A DNA stretch of 64,000 bases, from positions 214,028-278,027 of the forward strand of contig NZ_PQCF01000007.1 of the NCBI RefSeq assembly GCF_002964765.1. Reading direction: 5' to 3'. Both the position numbers and the translations under genes were made by a program. Of the stretch, positions 19,676 through 28,638 are shown piece by piece (position 1 is the stretch's first letter; every line of letters begins with the position of its first letter). The notes beneath the pieces are model-generated. The model made no database searches. It was given only the letters and a program-made list of their open reading frames with translations, and was not told the DNA's origin. The DNA comes from Pseudoalteromonas sp. T1lg88 (GTDB taxonomy: Bacteria > Pseudomonadota > Gammaproteobacteria > Enterobacterales > Alteromonadaceae).

Positions 19676-19680
19676 ATAAA

Positions 19681-19711
19681 TAAAAAAAGGGGCAACCTTG
19701 GTTGCCCCTTA
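19681..19711 (-). terminator. Terminator between the TonB receptor and the sulfotransferase
   Basis: A perfect 11-bp stem AAGGGGCAACC / GGTTGCCCCTT with a two-base loop is followed on the minus strand by T7. It ends most receptor transcripts only 6 bp after the stop and sits immediately before the sulfotransferase start. Confidence 0.9.
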
Positions 19712-19716
19712 GTGTA

Positions 19717-22152
19717 TTACAGCTCGAAGTTATAGGTAAACTTCATGCCTATGGTGCGTGGCGTGGTGATGTAGTGACCGTACACCCGCTGCAACTCTGG
19801 CAAGGCATGGTTTTGGTCTTCATAACGTGCCATGCCCGCCCAGGATTTATCACGACGAGTCGAGGTAAAGGCATACTTGTCGAACAGGTTGTCCACATAC
19901 AGGGTAGCCGACCACATATCTCCCGAGATTTTCGCGGATAGGTTGCTAAGAGCATAGCCCGGCAGCACTTCGCCATCGGCCTTAAGGCCCACCTTGGTAT
20001 AGACATCGCTTTGTGCGGTCAGGCCATAGTTGATGTTTAACAACTTGTCGCCAAATACTTCATTTTCATAGCTGACCCCTAAAGATGCTTGATGCTCAGG
20101 CGAGCCCGGCAGGCGGTCGCCATCGGCGCCGTCGTAATAAGCCTGGTCTGGCTCATATACATCAAACAACATGGGCGCATCTTCAGTCAGCTCGGCCTTG
20201 GCATAGGCGTAGGTCGCATAGAGGGTCCAGTTATCGCCCAAAATAGCGCGGGTAGATAACTCAACACCCTGAGAGCGTGCCGAGCCGGCGTTGGTGGTGA
20301 TAATCTCCTGACCATTGACCGTGGTCGACTGAATTTGCGCATCGTCCCAGTCAACGCTAAACAGCGCCGCATTGAAGTGCAGCTTATTACGTAGCCAGGT
20401 TGATTTAATGCCCAGCTCATAGTTGGTGGTGGTGTCTGGCTTGTAGGCCATTTCGTTGGGCAGGGCACAGACGATTTGCTGTTCCGGTAGCTGCTCAGGG
20501 CACGACTCCAGGCCATTACTGCCGCCGATGCGGAAGCCTTCACTAATGGTGAAGTAGGTGACCAAGCCGTTGTCGAAGGTGTAGTTGGCGTTGAACTTAA
20601 ACAGGCTGCCGTCATCTTCGGCGCTGCTTGGCTCTAGCTCAACATCCGCTCGTGAGGCATAGAAAACATCATCCCAGGCATCATACAGGGGCGTTGCCGA
20701 ACCTGATTTAGAGTCGATTTCATACTCGTAAAAACGTGCGCCTAAGGTAATGTTGAACTGATCGTTAAAGGCATAACCTACTTCGCCAAACAGGGCTTTT
20801 TCCGTGGTATCTGACTCAAAAATAGCTATGTATTCCAGGTCCGGTTCGATATTGGGAATATCGCTGCCATAGTCGAAGTTATCGAAGCCAGGAGCATATT
20901 CCCTGTCGTCCGACTTGCTTTCAAACTTGTTGTAGTAAGCGCCAACAATCCAGTTCCACGGGCCGTCGTGGCTGGATACCAGGCGCAGCTCCTGGGTAAA
21001 GCTGTCTTGCTCACTGGTGTCCTTGGTGTAATCGACAAAGGCAGGGAAGTTGGCGTAGCCGGTCCAGATATCGTAAAGCAGATCGGTCTGATCGCGCTGA
21101 CCTTCTTGCTCATAGCTAGACCAGCCTGAGGCCGAAACCAGCTCGGCAAAGCCCAAATCGGCTTTGAGCTCCAGACTAAGCAATTCATCTTCTTGCTCAT
21201 TGGGCTCTTCAACACGATAGGCAGAGTCGTATTTGCCGACTAGATCGTGAATGGGGTTATCCGGGCTGATGCTGCCGTACTGGGTGATCGAGTTGCCGCC
21301 GTGTTCCTGCTTTTGATAGAAGTAGTTCAGGGTGCCCTCGAAGACTTCATTTGGAGCCCAACGTAAGGACAGGCGCGCCGTGGTGATGTCTTCATCATTG
21401 GCATCTTCAACCTGCTTAAGGTTGGCCTTAACCTCGTCGGCATTGTTCCAATCTGGGTCGGGCAGAGACACGCCAGGCTCGCGCACTACGAAGTTGTAAT
21501 CCATATAACCCGGGTTGTGGTAATAATTCACGCTGGCGCGCAGAGCCAGTTCATCCTCTATGAGAGGGGTGTTAAATACAAAACCCGCTTCGCCGCCGGT
21601 GCCATCGCTTTGTGACAGGGTAAACAGGTCGCCGCTAATTTGCCCTTCGGTGATATCCAGCACTGGTGCCTTAAGCATATAACGAATGGCGCCGCCCAAA
21701 GTTCCGGCACCGTAAAGTGTGCCTTGTGGGCCGATCAGGACTTCGACGCGCTCCACATCGGTAAGGCGTAAATTGATATTAAGGGGGATTTCACCCAAAT
21801 AGGTGGCCACTGTGCCGCTGTCGGAGGCACGCTCCGACGAGTTGGTGTTTAAGCCGCGCACTATGATAGGCGAGCCTTCACGTCCGCCCTGATCGGTAAT
21901 GGTCAGGCCTGGTACCCAGCGCGCCACGTCTTCGAGCTGGGCTATATTCTGATCTTTCATCACATCGGCATCCATGGCGGTGATGTTAAGCGGCGCTTCT
22001 TGCGCCGAACCGCTGCGACGAGTCGCGGTAATTTGAATGACTTCCAATGCCTTTTCTTGTTTGATTTCGCTATTGGCTTGCTCGGCGTTGGCGTGGCCAC
22101 ATAAGCAGCCGGCAATGGCCGTAGCCAGTAGTGTTGGCTTAAATTTACCCAT
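19717..22152 (-). CDS. TonB-dependent outer-membrane receptor
   Basis: An 811-residue receptor. The signal peptide is about 1-23 (ends HANA) and a TonB-box-like segment LEVIQITATRR follows at ~36. The plug domain has PIIVRGLNTNS and VEVLIGPQGTLYGAGTLGGAI. The 22-strand barrel ends in the aromatic motif FTYNFEL. It belongs to the large iron-complex/other-substrate branch common in Alteromonadales. Clustering with a PnuC carrier and a kinase suggests thiamine or a vitamin, but those genes face the other way and the sulfotransferase lies between them. An iron chelate or oligosaccharide substrate cannot be excluded. Confidence 0.88.
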   Translation of the reverse strand: MGKFKPTLLATAIAGCLCGHANAEQANSEIKQEKALEVIQITATRRSGSAQEAPLNITAMDADVMKDQNIAQLEDVARWVPGLTITDQGGREGSPIIVRGLNTNSSERASDSGTVATYLGEIPLNINLRLTDVERVEVLIGPQGTLYGAGTLGGAIRYMLKAPVLDITEGQISGDLFTLSQSDGTGGEAGFVFNTPLIEDELALRASVNYYHNPGYMDYNFVVREPGVSLPDPDWNNADEVKANLKQVEDANDEDITTARLSLRWAPNEVFEGTLNYFYQKQEHGGNSITQYGSISPDNPIHDLVGKYDSAYRVEEPNEQEDELLSLELKADLGFAELVSASGWSSYEQEGQRDQTDLLYDIWTGYANFPAFVDYTKDTSEQDSFTQELRLVSSHDGPWNWIVGAYYNKFESKSDDREYAPGFDNFDYGSDIPNIEPDLEYIAIFESDTTEKALFGEVGYAFNDQFNITLGARFYEYEIDSKSGSATPLYDAWDDVFYASRADVELEPSSAEDDGSLFKFNANYTFDNGLVTYFTISEGFRIGGSNGLESCPEQLPEQQIVCALPNEMAYKPDTTTNYELGIKSTWLRNKLHFNAALFSVDWDDAQIQSTTVNGQEIITTNAGSARSQGVELSTRAILGDNWTLYATYAYAKAELTEDAPMLFDVYEPDQAYYDGADGDRLPGSPEHQASLGVSYENEVFGDKLLNINYGLTAQSDVYTKVGLKADGEVLPGYALSNLSAKISGDMWSATLYVDNLFDKYAFTSTRRDKSWAGMARYEDQNHALPELQRVYGHYITTPRTIGMKFTYNFEL

Positions 22153-22422
22153 GTTGTATTACCCTGTGATCTTGATATAGCAATGTAATTTGCCATTAAT
22201 AAAAAGCACGTTAACAATAATTAAACAACCCTTTAAAATAGGGACGAAAATTAATATTCAGCTATCGTGCCTTTTTATTCTTTATTTGCCGAGTTTTGTG
22301 CATTTTTGTGCAAAAATAATCGCTATTTTTTTGCGTGATATTGCTATAAAAGCAGGGCTTGCATGTTAAAAGGGGATCTTGCCATCTGACATGTAAGCGG
22401 GCTTTTTAACTCGTAAATAAAG

Positions 22423-22469
22423 ATAATTTGAATTTTAATGCAATTATATAGAATTAAAATTCAAATTAT
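22423..22469. repeat. AT-rich perfect 17-bp inverted repeat
   Basis: ATAATTTGAATTTTAAT at 22423-22439 is exactly complementary to 22453-22469 across a 13-base loop. It lies about 270 bp before the receptor start and could be an operator or an mRNA leader hairpin. Confidence 0.85.
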
Positions 22470-22687
22470 AGATTTTTATAGTCAATATATTGTGGTTATT
22501 TTGTTGTTTTTTTGTAGCTTGCCAGGCTAGGAGCATAAAAATGCTTAAAACCAGCCTGTTCTGCATAATTAACTTGTTGTTTTATTGGCAATAGTGACTA
22601 TTGCACGCGCTTTTTGGCAGTGGGTTTTTAGCAAAAAGGCGGCGGGGTGAAGTCAAGCTGGGCAATCCAGCTATTTGAGTCTGAAGC

Positions 22688-22793
22688 CTGCGCCTATGGA
22701 CCAGGCGGGTGTAACTTTGCTACTGAATAAATTATCGCCATCCGATTCGCGAGGGCTGGTATTTCCCAAGGGATGCCATTACTATAGGCGCAG
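22688..22793. ncRNA. Candidate structured RNA of unknown class
   Basis: CTGCGCCTAT at 22688-22697 pairs exactly with ATAGGCGCAG at 22784-22793, closing about 86 bases. Inside, ACCAG near 22700 can pair with CTGGT near 22756. A separate hairpin AGCTGG / CCAGCT lies at 22656-22672. Because the pairing is symmetrical, the transcribed strand is not clear. It could be a leader element of the receptor mRNA, a small RNA, or the decayed remains of a gene. Confidence 0.35.
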
Positions 22794-22892
22794 TTGGCGC
22801 AATCCCCTGTGCTGACTAATGCCAATTCTGTTAAGTATGTAAGCAGATATTTAGCCCGCTAGAATGATTAGCTATTTAAGTGAATTGGTAAA

Positions 22893-22967
22893 GCTCTCGT
22901 GGTGAAATGGATATCACGTGGCCCTCCGGAGGCCAAGTTGCAGGTTCGATCCCTGCCGAGAGCGCCA
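22893..22967 (+). tRNA. tRNA-Arg (anticodon CCG)
   Basis: A complete cloverleaf: acceptor GCTCTCG / CGAGAGC, D arm, anticodon stem TGGCC / GGCCA with loop CTCCGGA giving anticodon CCG, T arm with GGTTCGATCC, and an encoded CCA. It reads CGG codons. No integrated element abuts its 3' end. Confidence 0.95.
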
Positions 22968-23305
22968 TTATTACTTGTCTTTATACCTTCTGATTTTTTA
23001 CCTTGGTTCCTATGTATGTGCTTGCTCGGATATTTGCTTAGCGCTAACTCCTGGTCTTGTGGCTATGACGACGCAAGATATTGAACTGTCAAGCGTATTA
23101 AAACTGCCCAAAAAACAAACTCAAACTGTTTTTTCTTGCATGTTTATAGCGCCTTTTTAGCACTTTCTTTACCAATGAAACAAGGTGTTATTAAGTGCTT
23201 GTTTAGGTGAATAAGTTAGCTTATTTTGCTATTTGCTGTTACCGAAACGGCTACGTATGATTGCCCCCTTTTTTACTTGCACATTCCAGTATTCGAGGGG
23301 TTCTC
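22968..23305. other. Spacer between tRNA-Arg and the second TonB receptor
   Basis: About 338 bp. No gene or clear terminator hairpin for the tRNA was seen. The 3' part should contain the receptor promoter, and GAGGGG at 23295-23300 is its ribosome binding site. Confidence 0.5.
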
Positions 23306-25828
23306 ATGACTTTTACAACCAATAAGTTGGCTTTAAGCCTGGCTATCGCATCGGCATTGGGCAGTGCGCCAAGCCTTGCTGCTACGGCGCCAAACGGCAA
23401 TGTGGCAGAGCAGGATATGGAAGTGATTGCCGTGACTGGTACTCGCCGCAGCCTACGTAGCCTGGGCGAGAGTACAGTGCCTGTGGATGTGATCACCAGT
23501 AATGATATGACCAGCACGGGTCAGTTGGAGATCAGTCAGGTTTTGGCCACTCAGGTGCCGAGTTTTAACTACCCCAGTGCCACCTTATCCGATGGTACAG
23601 ATCATGCCCGCCCCGCTGTATTACGTGGTTTGGCACCGGATCATACCCTAGTCCTGGTCAATGGTAAGCGTCGTCATGCCGGCGCCTTATTAAGTCTGGG
23701 CGGTGTTGTAGGCCGTGGCTCGACTGCGGTGGATTTGAATATGATCCCAGTTGCCGCCATTAAGCGTGTTGAAGTGTTACGCGACGGCGCCGCCGCTCAA
23801 TATGGCTCGGATGCCATAGCCGGGGTGATCAATATAGTGCTGAAGGACGCCGATGAAGGCGGCAGCATCAGCGCTACCTACGGTGAATATGATACGCAAA
23901 TGGCTGGTGTGCCGCAGCTTGAAAGTGCCTACGCCGATAATAATGGCAACCTAGCCTTTGCAACCGGCGACGACCGCCGCATTAACGATGGCACCAATCG
24001 CACCTTTAGTGCCAACACCGGCTTGGCCTTAGGGGATGATGGCTTTGTGAATATCGCCTTAGAATACCGCGACCATGAGCCGACCCTGCGCTCTGGTTTC
24101 GATCCCCGCGAGCAGTATGCCCGTCTTGAGGATGGCAGTCTGGACCCGCGTGAATTTACCATAGACAGATATAACCACCGCTTCGGCAAGGCAGCGCTTG
24201 AAGATGTCGCCTTGTTTATCAATAGCGGCTATGAGTTAGACCAGGGCTACAGCTTATATGCCTTTGGCAGCTACTCGGAGCGTGAGGGGAACTCGGGCGG
24301 ATTTTATCGCCGCGCCAAGGATAACCGCAATGTGACTGAGCTTTACCCCGATGGTTTCTTGCCACAAATCGATACCCAAGTGAAAGACTATGCCCTGGCC
24401 CTTGGACTGGAAGGGGAAAGCGGCGACTGGAGCTGGGATATCAGCAGCAACTATGGTCGCAACGACTTTGCCTTCGGCGTCAGCAATAGCCTTAATACCT
24501 CGCTGGGTATTAATAGCCCGCGTGAGTTCGATAACGGCGCCCTGGTGTATGACCAATGGTTGGTTAACGCCGATGCCAGCACCGTGCTTGATTTGGGTCT
24601 AAATGATGATGTGTTTTTCACTATCGGTGCCGAGTACCGTCGTGAAGGCTATAAAATCGAGCAAGGCGAAGAGGCCTCTTACATTACCGCTGTTGACAGC
24701 AATGGTGCTCCATTGGGAGCCGGTGGTGCTCAGGTTCTGCCTGGTTTTAGCCCTGCCAGCGTGACCGATGAAAGCCGCTACAATATGGCCTTGTTTGCGG
24801 AATTCGATACCTATCTAAGCGATGATTGGAATATGGTTTTGGCCGGTCGTTTGGAAGATTACAGCGACTTTGGCAGCACCTTTACCGCGAAACTGGCAAG
24901 CCGTTATAGCGTTAGCGACAACCTGAGCCTGCGCGGCGCCATCAGCAGCGGTTTCCGTGCGCCGTCTTTGGCACAAAGCTCATATCGCCAGATCTCAACC
25001 GTGCTGGAGAATAACAAGCCGTTTGAAATAGGTTTGTTCCCAGCAGATACCGTCGCGGCACAAGCTCTGGGCGCTGAGCCTTTGGAAGCTGAAGAGTCGG
25101 TCAATATCACAGCTGGTTTTATCTATAACCGTGGTGCCTTTAGCCTGACCCTGGATGCTTATCGTATCGATATCGACGATCGCATCGTGCTTTCGGAAAA
25201 CCTCGAAGGCGACGAAGTGGCTGCTATCCTAGCGGCCGCAGGCGAAGCCAATGTTGAAAGTGTGCGCTATTTCACCAATGCCATAGACTCGCGCACCCAG
25301 GGCGTGGATATAGTCGCTACTTATCAGCTTGATTTGGCAAGCTGGGGCGATATGCGTTTAAGCGCGGCGGCGAACTTTAACGACACCGAAATCACATCCG
25401 TTAAAGACAATCCGCAAGAGCTGGACTCACTGGGCGAGAGCTATCAGCTGTTTGCCCGCCGTGAAATCGGCCGCTTTGAAGAGGGCACCCCGGACAGCAA
25501 ATTAAACCTGGCAGCGATTTGGAACCTGGGCCAGTGGCAAACCACTTTACGCCTCACTCGCTACGGTGAGGTGGCGGATATTTCCTCACAGCCGGAGCGT
25601 GACGAATATCTGGATGCGAAATGGCTGACCGACCTGGAAGTGGCTTATCACCCTGATGCCAATTGGAAGCTGGCTTTAGGCGCCAATAACCTGTTCGACC
25701 AATATCCGCAGGCCACTGTGGATAATGTCGGCCAGTCTGATTTTAATCAGATCTTCCCGTATACGCCTTTTGCCCCGTACAGCCTGGATGGGCGCTTTAT
25801 CTACGGTAATATCACCTACCGTTTTTAA
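23306..25828 (+). CDS. TonB-dependent receptor
   Basis: An 840-residue outer-membrane receptor. The signal peptide is ~1-26 (ends PSLAA) and a TonB-box-like segment is MEVIAVTGTRRS. The plug has HTLVLVNGKRRHAGALL and RVEVLRDGAAAQYGSDAIAG, and the barrel ends ITYRF. The ATG at 23306 is favoured by GAGGGG five bases upstream; the longer frame starting at 23261 has no such site. The VNGKRRH plug variant marks a branch frequent in Alteromonas and Shewanella that is often annotated only as outer-membrane receptor. No neighbour reveals the substrate. Confidence 0.9.
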   Translation: MTFTTNKLALSLAIASALGSAPSLAATAPNGNVAEQDMEVIAVTGTRRSLRSLGESTVPVDVITSNDMTSTGQLEISQVLATQVPSFNYPSATLSDGTDHARPAVLRGLAPDHTLVLVNGKRRHAGALLSLGGVVGRGSTAVDLNMIPVAAIKRVEVLRDGAAAQYGSDAIAGVINIVLKDADEGGSISATYGEYDTQMAGVPQLESAYADNNGNLAFATGDDRRINDGTNRTFSANTGLALGDDGFVNIALEYRDHEPTLRSGFDPREQYARLEDGSLDPREFTIDRYNHRFGKAALEDVALFINSGYELDQGYSLYAFGSYSEREGNSGGFYRRAKDNRNVTELYPDGFLPQIDTQVKDYALALGLEGESGDWSWDISSNYGRNDFAFGVSNSLNTSLGINSPREFDNGALVYDQWLVNADASTVLDLGLNDDVFFTIGAEYRREGYKIEQGEEASYITAVDSNGAPLGAGGAQVLPGFSPASVTDESRYNMALFAEFDTYLSDDWNMVLAGRLEDYSDFGSTFTAKLASRYSVSDNLSLRGAISSGFRAPSLAQSSYRQISTVLENNKPFEIGLFPADTVAAQALGAEPLEAEESVNITAGFIYNRGAFSLTLDAYRIDIDDRIVLSENLEGDEVAAILAAAGEANVESVRYFTNAIDSRTQGVDIVATYQLDLASWGDMRLSAAANFNDTEITSVKDNPQELDSLGESYQLFARREIGRFEEGTPDSKLNLAAIWNLGQWQTTLRLTRYGEVADISSQPERDEYLDAKWLTDLEVAYHPDANWKLALGANNLFDQYPQATVDNVGQSDFNQIFPYTPFAPYSLDGRFIYGNITYRF

Positions 25829-25848
25829 TAAACGAACAGCAATATTCT

Positions 25849-25871
25849 GGGGCTCAATGAGCCCCTTTTTC
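25849..25871 (+). terminator. Terminator after the TonB receptor
   Basis: The stem GGGGCTCA / TGAGCCCC with a one-base spacer is followed by T5 and lies about 20 bp after the stop. Confidence 0.88.
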
Positions 25872-25956
25872 TTGTCGCCGCCAAGGTCGGGCTGTCAAAA
25901 GCAGGGGGGTTAGGCTATATAGAGATGAGTTATTTGATTAATGGGAGGGGAAGGCT

Positions 25957-26169
25957 TTGAGCTATACGCCTATTTCCTGCGAGCAGCATGACCTGATCGA
26001 GATTTTTTGCATGCGTCATAATAAGGTGGCGGTAACTTTGCACAGCGGTGAGCAGTTTTGTGCTCAGGCCGAAGACGTAGGAATCATCAGCGGCCAGGGC
26101 GAGTGGCTGCACTTTAGCAACCACGAAAGTGTGCGTCTTGATCAGATCAAAGCCATTTCTTTAGCTTAA
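25957..26169 (+). CDS. rof: Rho-binding antiterminator (Rof family)
   Basis: A 70-residue protein with the Rof/YaeO pattern: YTPISCEQHDLIEIFCMRH at the N-terminus, a small beta barrel, and the closing VRLDQIKAISL. Rof binds the Rho termination factor and blocks its RNA site. The start is a TTG at 25957 behind a purine-rich AGGGGAAGG stretch; no ATG is available. The last 23 bases overlap the end of zntB on the opposite strand. Confidence 0.85.
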   Translation: MSYTPISCEQHDLIEIFCMRHNKVAVTLHSGEQFCAQAEDVGIISGQGEWLHFSNHESVRLDQIKAISLA

Positions 26170-27115
26170 AATAAACGGCAATCAAGGCGGTCAGGGCGAC
26201 CAGAGCAATGACGAAAATGGCAAAAGCCGCATCGGACTCTGTACCCGGTATGCCGCCGATATTGACCCCCAGCAGGCCGGTCAAAAAGCCCAAGGGCAAG
26301 AACAGCGCCGCCACCACTGACATCACATACATGCGCTTATTTAACTGATCGGAAACCAAACTGGAAACCTCTTGTTGAATAATTTGTGCGCGCTCAATAT
26401 TCATATCCAGCTCTTCTAAATAGCGCACCAGATGGTTAATAGTTTCGCTGAGGCGCGAGCAATCCTCGTCTTGGAGCCAGCTTGGCTGCTGCGTTAGCAG
26501 GGCGCGCAGGGCGTCTTTTTGCGGGCGGATATAGCGCTTTAAGCCTATGGTCTGTCTGCGCACCTGGGAGAGTGCATTATGATCATGGGGCTTGTTGCTG
26601 CCATCTACCTGCTCCTCAAACTGGTCGAGCTTGTCTTCAAGTTCGTCGATAACGTCCTGCATCCGTGAAGTCAGATTTTCGCTCAGTTGGCAAATAAGCG
26701 AAGAGGCGTCCTTGGGTCCCTGGCCGGCACGCAACGAATCCGCCAGGGCGCTGACCGAAAGCAGGCGACGGTGGCGGGTGGAGACAATCACCTGCTCGCT
26801 GACATAAAGGCGAATAGACACCATATCGTCCGGAGTTTGTGCCGGGTTCAGGTTAACGCCGCGCAAAAACATCAGGGTACCCTGGTCGTCGGCTACCATG
26901 CGCGGGCGGGTTTCATCGGCCAGTAATGATTGATAGGCAAAATCACTTAAATTAATGCAGTTAAGGTAGTCTTTGGCTTCATCAAAGCAATAGTCGAGAT
27001 GCAGCCACAGTAATCCGTCGCTACGTTGCCAGGCGCTGACTTGGTCTATATTGGTCAGTTCTTTGCTAACGCCGCCTTGGCCGTCGAGTACTAAGGCATG
27101 GATTAATGCACTCAT
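26147..27115 (-). CDS. zntB: Zinc transporter ZntB (CorA superfamily)
   Basis: A 322-residue CorA-superfamily protein. A soluble N-terminal alpha/beta domain and long stalk helices are followed by two C-terminal TM helices. The pore signature is GVNIGG (residues ~283-288), the ZntB form of the GxN motif. The C-terminus is short and basic (KLKKWL). The protein should assemble as a pentamer in the inner membrane and move Zn2+ coupled to protons. It is monocistronic and converges on rof. Confidence 0.92.
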   Translation of the reverse strand: MSALIHALVLDGQGGVSKELTNIDQVSAWQRSDGLLWLHLDYCFDEAKDYLNCINLSDFAYQSLLADETRPRMVADDQGTLMFLRGVNLNPAQTPDDMVSIRLYVSEQVIVSTRHRRLLSVSALADSLRAGQGPKDASSLICQLSENLTSRMQDVIDELEDKLDQFEEQVDGSNKPHDHNALSQVRRQTIGLKRYIRPQKDALRALLTQQPSWLQDEDCSRLSETINHLVRYLEELDMNIERAQIIQQEVSSLVSDQLNKRMYVMSVVAALFLPLGFLTGLLGVNIGGIPGTESDAAFAIFVIALVALTALIAVYFKLKKWL

Positions 27116-27295
27116 GGGGAAATTCGCTTTTTGTTGTTGCTATTTTCTTCTATCCTTGACTACAAGTTTATATAGGTCAATCAATTATATTAATCGACGC
27201 GAGTAAATAATTTCACTGTCAATTGAAGTGAATTACCGTATAAAGCGGATCTTTAACAACTTGCTCCTAGTCGGAGCACTGAACCGGTAGCCATT

Positions 27296-27724
27296 ATGGA
27301 AAACAGAATATTAGTAGGTTGGCGCGAGTGGGTTGCGTTGCCCGAGTTAGGGATCGAACAGATCAAAGCTAAAGTAGATACCGGTGCTCGCACCTCTTGT
27401 ATTCACGCATTTAAGGTTGAACCTTATATGCAGGATGGCGAAAAGTGGGTGCGTTTTTGGGTGCATCCCAATCAAGAGGATGTCGAAACCGAAATTCAGT
27501 GCCAAGCTAAAGTAAAGGATGAGCGTACCGTCACCGATTCTGGCGGCCATAGCGAAATGCGTTATGTGATTGAAACTTTATTGAGTATTGATGGCCAACA
27601 ATGGCCTATGGAAGCAACACTGACCAACCGCGACACCATGAAGTTTCGTATGTTGCTAGGGCGCACCGCCATGGTGGGCCGCATTGTGGTTGACCCAGAG
27701 CTCTCACACCAAACAAAGTTATAA
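27296..27724 (+). CDS. RimB-like retropepsin-fold protease
   Basis: A 142-residue protein of the family labelled ATP-dependent zinc protease, which is predicted to have a retropepsin fold. The signature is [13 protein letters not shown], whose DTGA resembles the aspartic protease active-site turn, with a later LLGRTAM. It lies 8 bp before rimK. In Pseudomonas the same pair (rimB-rimK) modifies ribosomal protein S6; RimB affects RimK activity. The catalytic type has been disputed in the literature, so the name is given by homology and context. Confidence 0.85.
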   Translation: MENRILVGWREWVALPELGIEQIKAKVDTGARTSCIHAFKVEPYMQDGEKWVRFWVHPNQEDVETEIQCQAKVKDERTVTDSGGHSEMRYVIETLLSIDGQQWPMEATLTNRDTMKFRMLLGRTAMVGRIVVDPELSHQTKL

Positions 27725-27732
27725 GGATAACT

Positions 27733-28638
27733 ATGAAAATTGGTATTTTATCGCGCAACAAAAACCTCTACTCCACTCGCCGCCTTATTGAAGCGGCTGA
27801 AAAGCGTGGTCATGAGGTGCAAGTGTTGGATGCGCTGCGTTGTTATATGAACATCAATTCACAGGAGCCGGAAATTCACTTCAAGGGTGAAAAACTTGAA
27901 GGTTTTAACGCCATTATTCCGCGTATCGGCGCCTCGGTAACCTTTTATGGTTGCTCGGTATTACGCCAGTTTGAAATGATGGGCGTGTATCCGGTTAATG
28001 AATCGGTCGCCATTTCTCGCTCGCGCGATAAGCTGCGCTCTTTGCAATTATTGTCGCGCAAAGGGATCGGTATGCCGGTAACCGGGTTTGCATCAAAACC
28101 CGATGACGTAAAAGACTTATTGGAAATGGTTGGCGGCGCACCCGTGGTGATCAAGCTGCTTGAAGGCACCCAGGGTATTGGCGTGGTACTTGCGGAAACG
28201 CGCAAGGCGGCGGAAAGCGTAATTGAGGCCTTTATGGGTCTTAAAGCCAACATCATGGTACAGGAATACATTAAAGAAGCCGGCGGCGCAGATATTCGTT
28301 GTTTCGTTATTGGCGATCGCGTTATTGCGGCGATGAAGCGTCAGGCCCAAGAGGGTGAATTCCGCTCTAACCTGCACCGCGGCGGCAGTGCCAGCCTGGT
28401 TCGCATTACTCCGGAAGAGCGTAAAACCGCGGTGGCGGCGGCCAAGGCCATGGGCTTGAATGTGGCCGGTGTTGACCTGCTACGCTCGGAGCGCGGCCCC
28501 TTGGTGATGGAAGTAAACTCTTCACCTGGCTTAGAAGGTATTGAAGTGGCGACAGGTAAAGACATTGCCAGCATGATCATTCAATTTATTGAAAAGAACG
28601 CGAAAGCAAAGAGGACTAGAACCCGTGGCAAGGGCTAA
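27733..28638 (+). CDS. rimK: Ribosomal protein S6 glutamate ligase RimK
   Basis: A 301-residue ATP-grasp ligase that adds glutamate residues to the C-terminus of ribosomal protein S6. Blocks seen: [18 protein letters not shown] at the start, [19 protein letters not shown] in the ATP-grasp lid region, and [14 protein letters not shown] with the metal-binding Glu and Asn. The C-terminal tail [11 protein letters not shown] is basic. It is the middle gene of a three-gene operon and overlaps the next gene by 14 bases. Confidence 0.95.
   Translation: MKIGILSRNKNLYSTRRLIEAAEKRGHEVQVLDALRCYMNINSQEPEIHFKGEKLEGFNAIIPRIGASVTFYGCSVLRQFEMMGVYPVNESVAISRSRDKLRSLQLLSRKGIGMPVTGFASKPDDVKDLLEMVGGAPVVIKLLEGTQGIGVVLAETRKAAESVIEAFMGLKANIMVQEYIKEAGGADIRCFVIGDRVIAAMKRQAQEGEFRSNLHRGGSASLVRITPEERKTAVAAAKAMGLNVAGVDLLRSERGPLVMEVNSSPGLEGIEVATGKDIASMIIQFIEKNAKAKRTRTRGKG

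Larger units (their letters stand above)
22153..22892. other. Long intergenic region upstream of the TonB receptor and tRNA-Arg
   Basis: About 740 bp without a protein gene. The part nearest the receptor is very AT-rich and holds a 17-bp inverted repeat (22423-22469) and TTTTGTGCA repeats near 22294-22315. The part nearest the tRNA is GC-richer and can fold (22656-22672 hairpin; 22688-22793 long-range stem). Searching by eye for TPP and cobalamin riboswitch cores found neither. Confidence 0.6.

Noticed and set aside
22893..22967. tRNA-Arg as an integration site
   Set aside because: No integrase gene or duplicated 3' tRNA end is seen on either side.
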